Assembly: GCF_037975245.1 (NCBI RefSeq)
Contig: NC_092576.1
Coordinates: forward strand, 11,528,611 to 11,592,610
DNA: 64,000 nt
Direction of reading: 5' to 3'
Source: Apostichopus japonicus
Taxonomy: Eukaryota > Echinodermata > Holothuroidea > Aspidochirotida > Stichopodidae
The number at the start of each line of letters is the position of its first letter. The first letter of the stretch is position 1. This document shows, one piece after another, positions 63,162 through 64,000 of the stretch. The position numbers were made by a program, and so were the translations under genes. The notes beneath the pieces were generated by a model that searched no databases, was not told where the DNA came from, and worked only from the letters and a program-made list of their open reading frames with translations.

Positions 63162-63816
63162 CAGGGATGTGAGTGCAGCGCCCCCAAAAAACCCCGGAAA
63201 ACTATTCGGAGACCCCGGGTGAATGCCGTCCAAACACATCCTACTCCTAGCTCTGACTACTTACACACTATCGTTATGTTAGGCTAGCTCAAAAGTATTA
63301 GCGCTAACACATCCTACTCCTAGTTCTGACTACTTACACACTATCGTTATGTTAGGCTAGCTCAAAGTTACGAATACGTCACAGCGAACTCCGGAATAAA
63401 AAACAGTCTCACATTCGAATGCGATCATGAATATCGACTATCATATGCGTATCTCGTAGATTTCCGCCGCTCACAAATATCACAAGCGTTAATTCCGAAA
63501 CTTATGTCGAGCACCAGCAGTTAAGAAGATGTGAATTAGGCAAAGTTTTTCAACGACCGAAATGAGCTATGGCGATTTGAAGTTCGCACGTACGCAACGA
63601 TGTTCACATGGCACAATGTTGTACAGTGCAATGCGTTGTGTAACAGGAAATGGTATTTTGGTTGATCGATGAGCGAAAATTGAAGTTAGCTTGCTGCAAC
63701 GGGCCAGGCATTTTTGCCGCATTGTGTCTTTGATATTCGTACAATTTTTTGGAACTTTATTGGAATTTAAAAAAAAAAATGGATTTCCGTAAAAATACAG
63801 AAGACTTACATCCCTG
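63162..63816. mobile_element. 655 bp inverted-end DNA element with 6 bp duplication
   Basis: Left end CAGGGATGTGAGT and right end ACTTACATCCCTG are inverted, flanked by CATACA (63156-63161 and 63817-63822). Inside, a block with ATCCTACTCCTAG and TGTTAGGCTAGCTCAAA is duplicated at about 63237 and 63308. No transposase frame is visible. Confidence 0.85.
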
Positions 63817-64000
63817 CATACACAGAAAATATGAAATATTGAGAATTGAATGCAATTCATTGATCACTCGCTAACTAACTTTCTTGTCCTACAAAAGAAA
63901 AAGACAAACCAAAAAAACGTATAAAGCAGTGGAATAGTAAAAGAGCAACAGGGTCCTAGTGCCCACAAACCCGCCACTGGGATAAGAAACTCTCATACTT

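Noticed and set aside
63567-63860. Minus-strand 97-residue open frame as a transposase remnant
   Set aside because: It runs across the right end of the 655-base element into flanking DNA and has no transposase motif.

Overview
This window is eukaryotic DNA, AT-rich and intron-rich. It is most likely from a marine invertebrate deuterostome such as an echinoderm, but this rests on style only: short exons with GT-AG introns, tRNA-derived SINEs, many short inverted-repeat DNA transposons, and an extracellular MAM/LDLa multidomain gene. The species cannot be fixed from the sequence alone.

One gene dominates. On the minus strand, from 62845 down to the stop codon at 12127, 47 exons join in one continuous reading frame (7,118 coding bases, about 2,372 residues). 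The 5' end lies beyond the right edge. The product is a type I membrane protein: six MAM domains in a row, then six LDLa-MAM pairs (12 MAM and 6 LDLa visible), a Thr/Pro stalk, one transmembrane helix, and a tail of about 60 residues carrying an NPVY motif. The family is MALRD1 / MAMDC4-like. Only a few short pieces of this protein appear as long open frames, so the model was built by matching splice sites, phase and domain order exon by exon.

The left 12 kb lies past the 3' end of this gene. At 616-913 (minus) is an exon of an MS4A/CD20-like four-pass membrane protein whose other exons lie off the left edge. At 4005-4118 (plus) is a candidate first coding exon with a TATA box and a good donor site, but no further exons were found. 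The rest of the left flank holds SINEs, a TATGTAGT-type microsatellite, a piggyBac-like MITE, a hAT MITE and a possible solo LTR.

The introns are rich in repeats: three tRNA-derived SINE families; an about 165 bp MITE family with 11 copies, all in the same orientation; hAT MITEs with 8 bp target duplications, one of which ends inside a splice donor; TTAA-flanked MITEs; and many tandem arrays. Two arrays have copied the edge of an exon together with its splice site. Two arrays of the same motif in opposite orientation flank exons 35-37. A 72 bp array on the opposite strand (27219-28810) stays open as a 24-residue basic repeat protein fragment and is the least explained coding-like sequence here.
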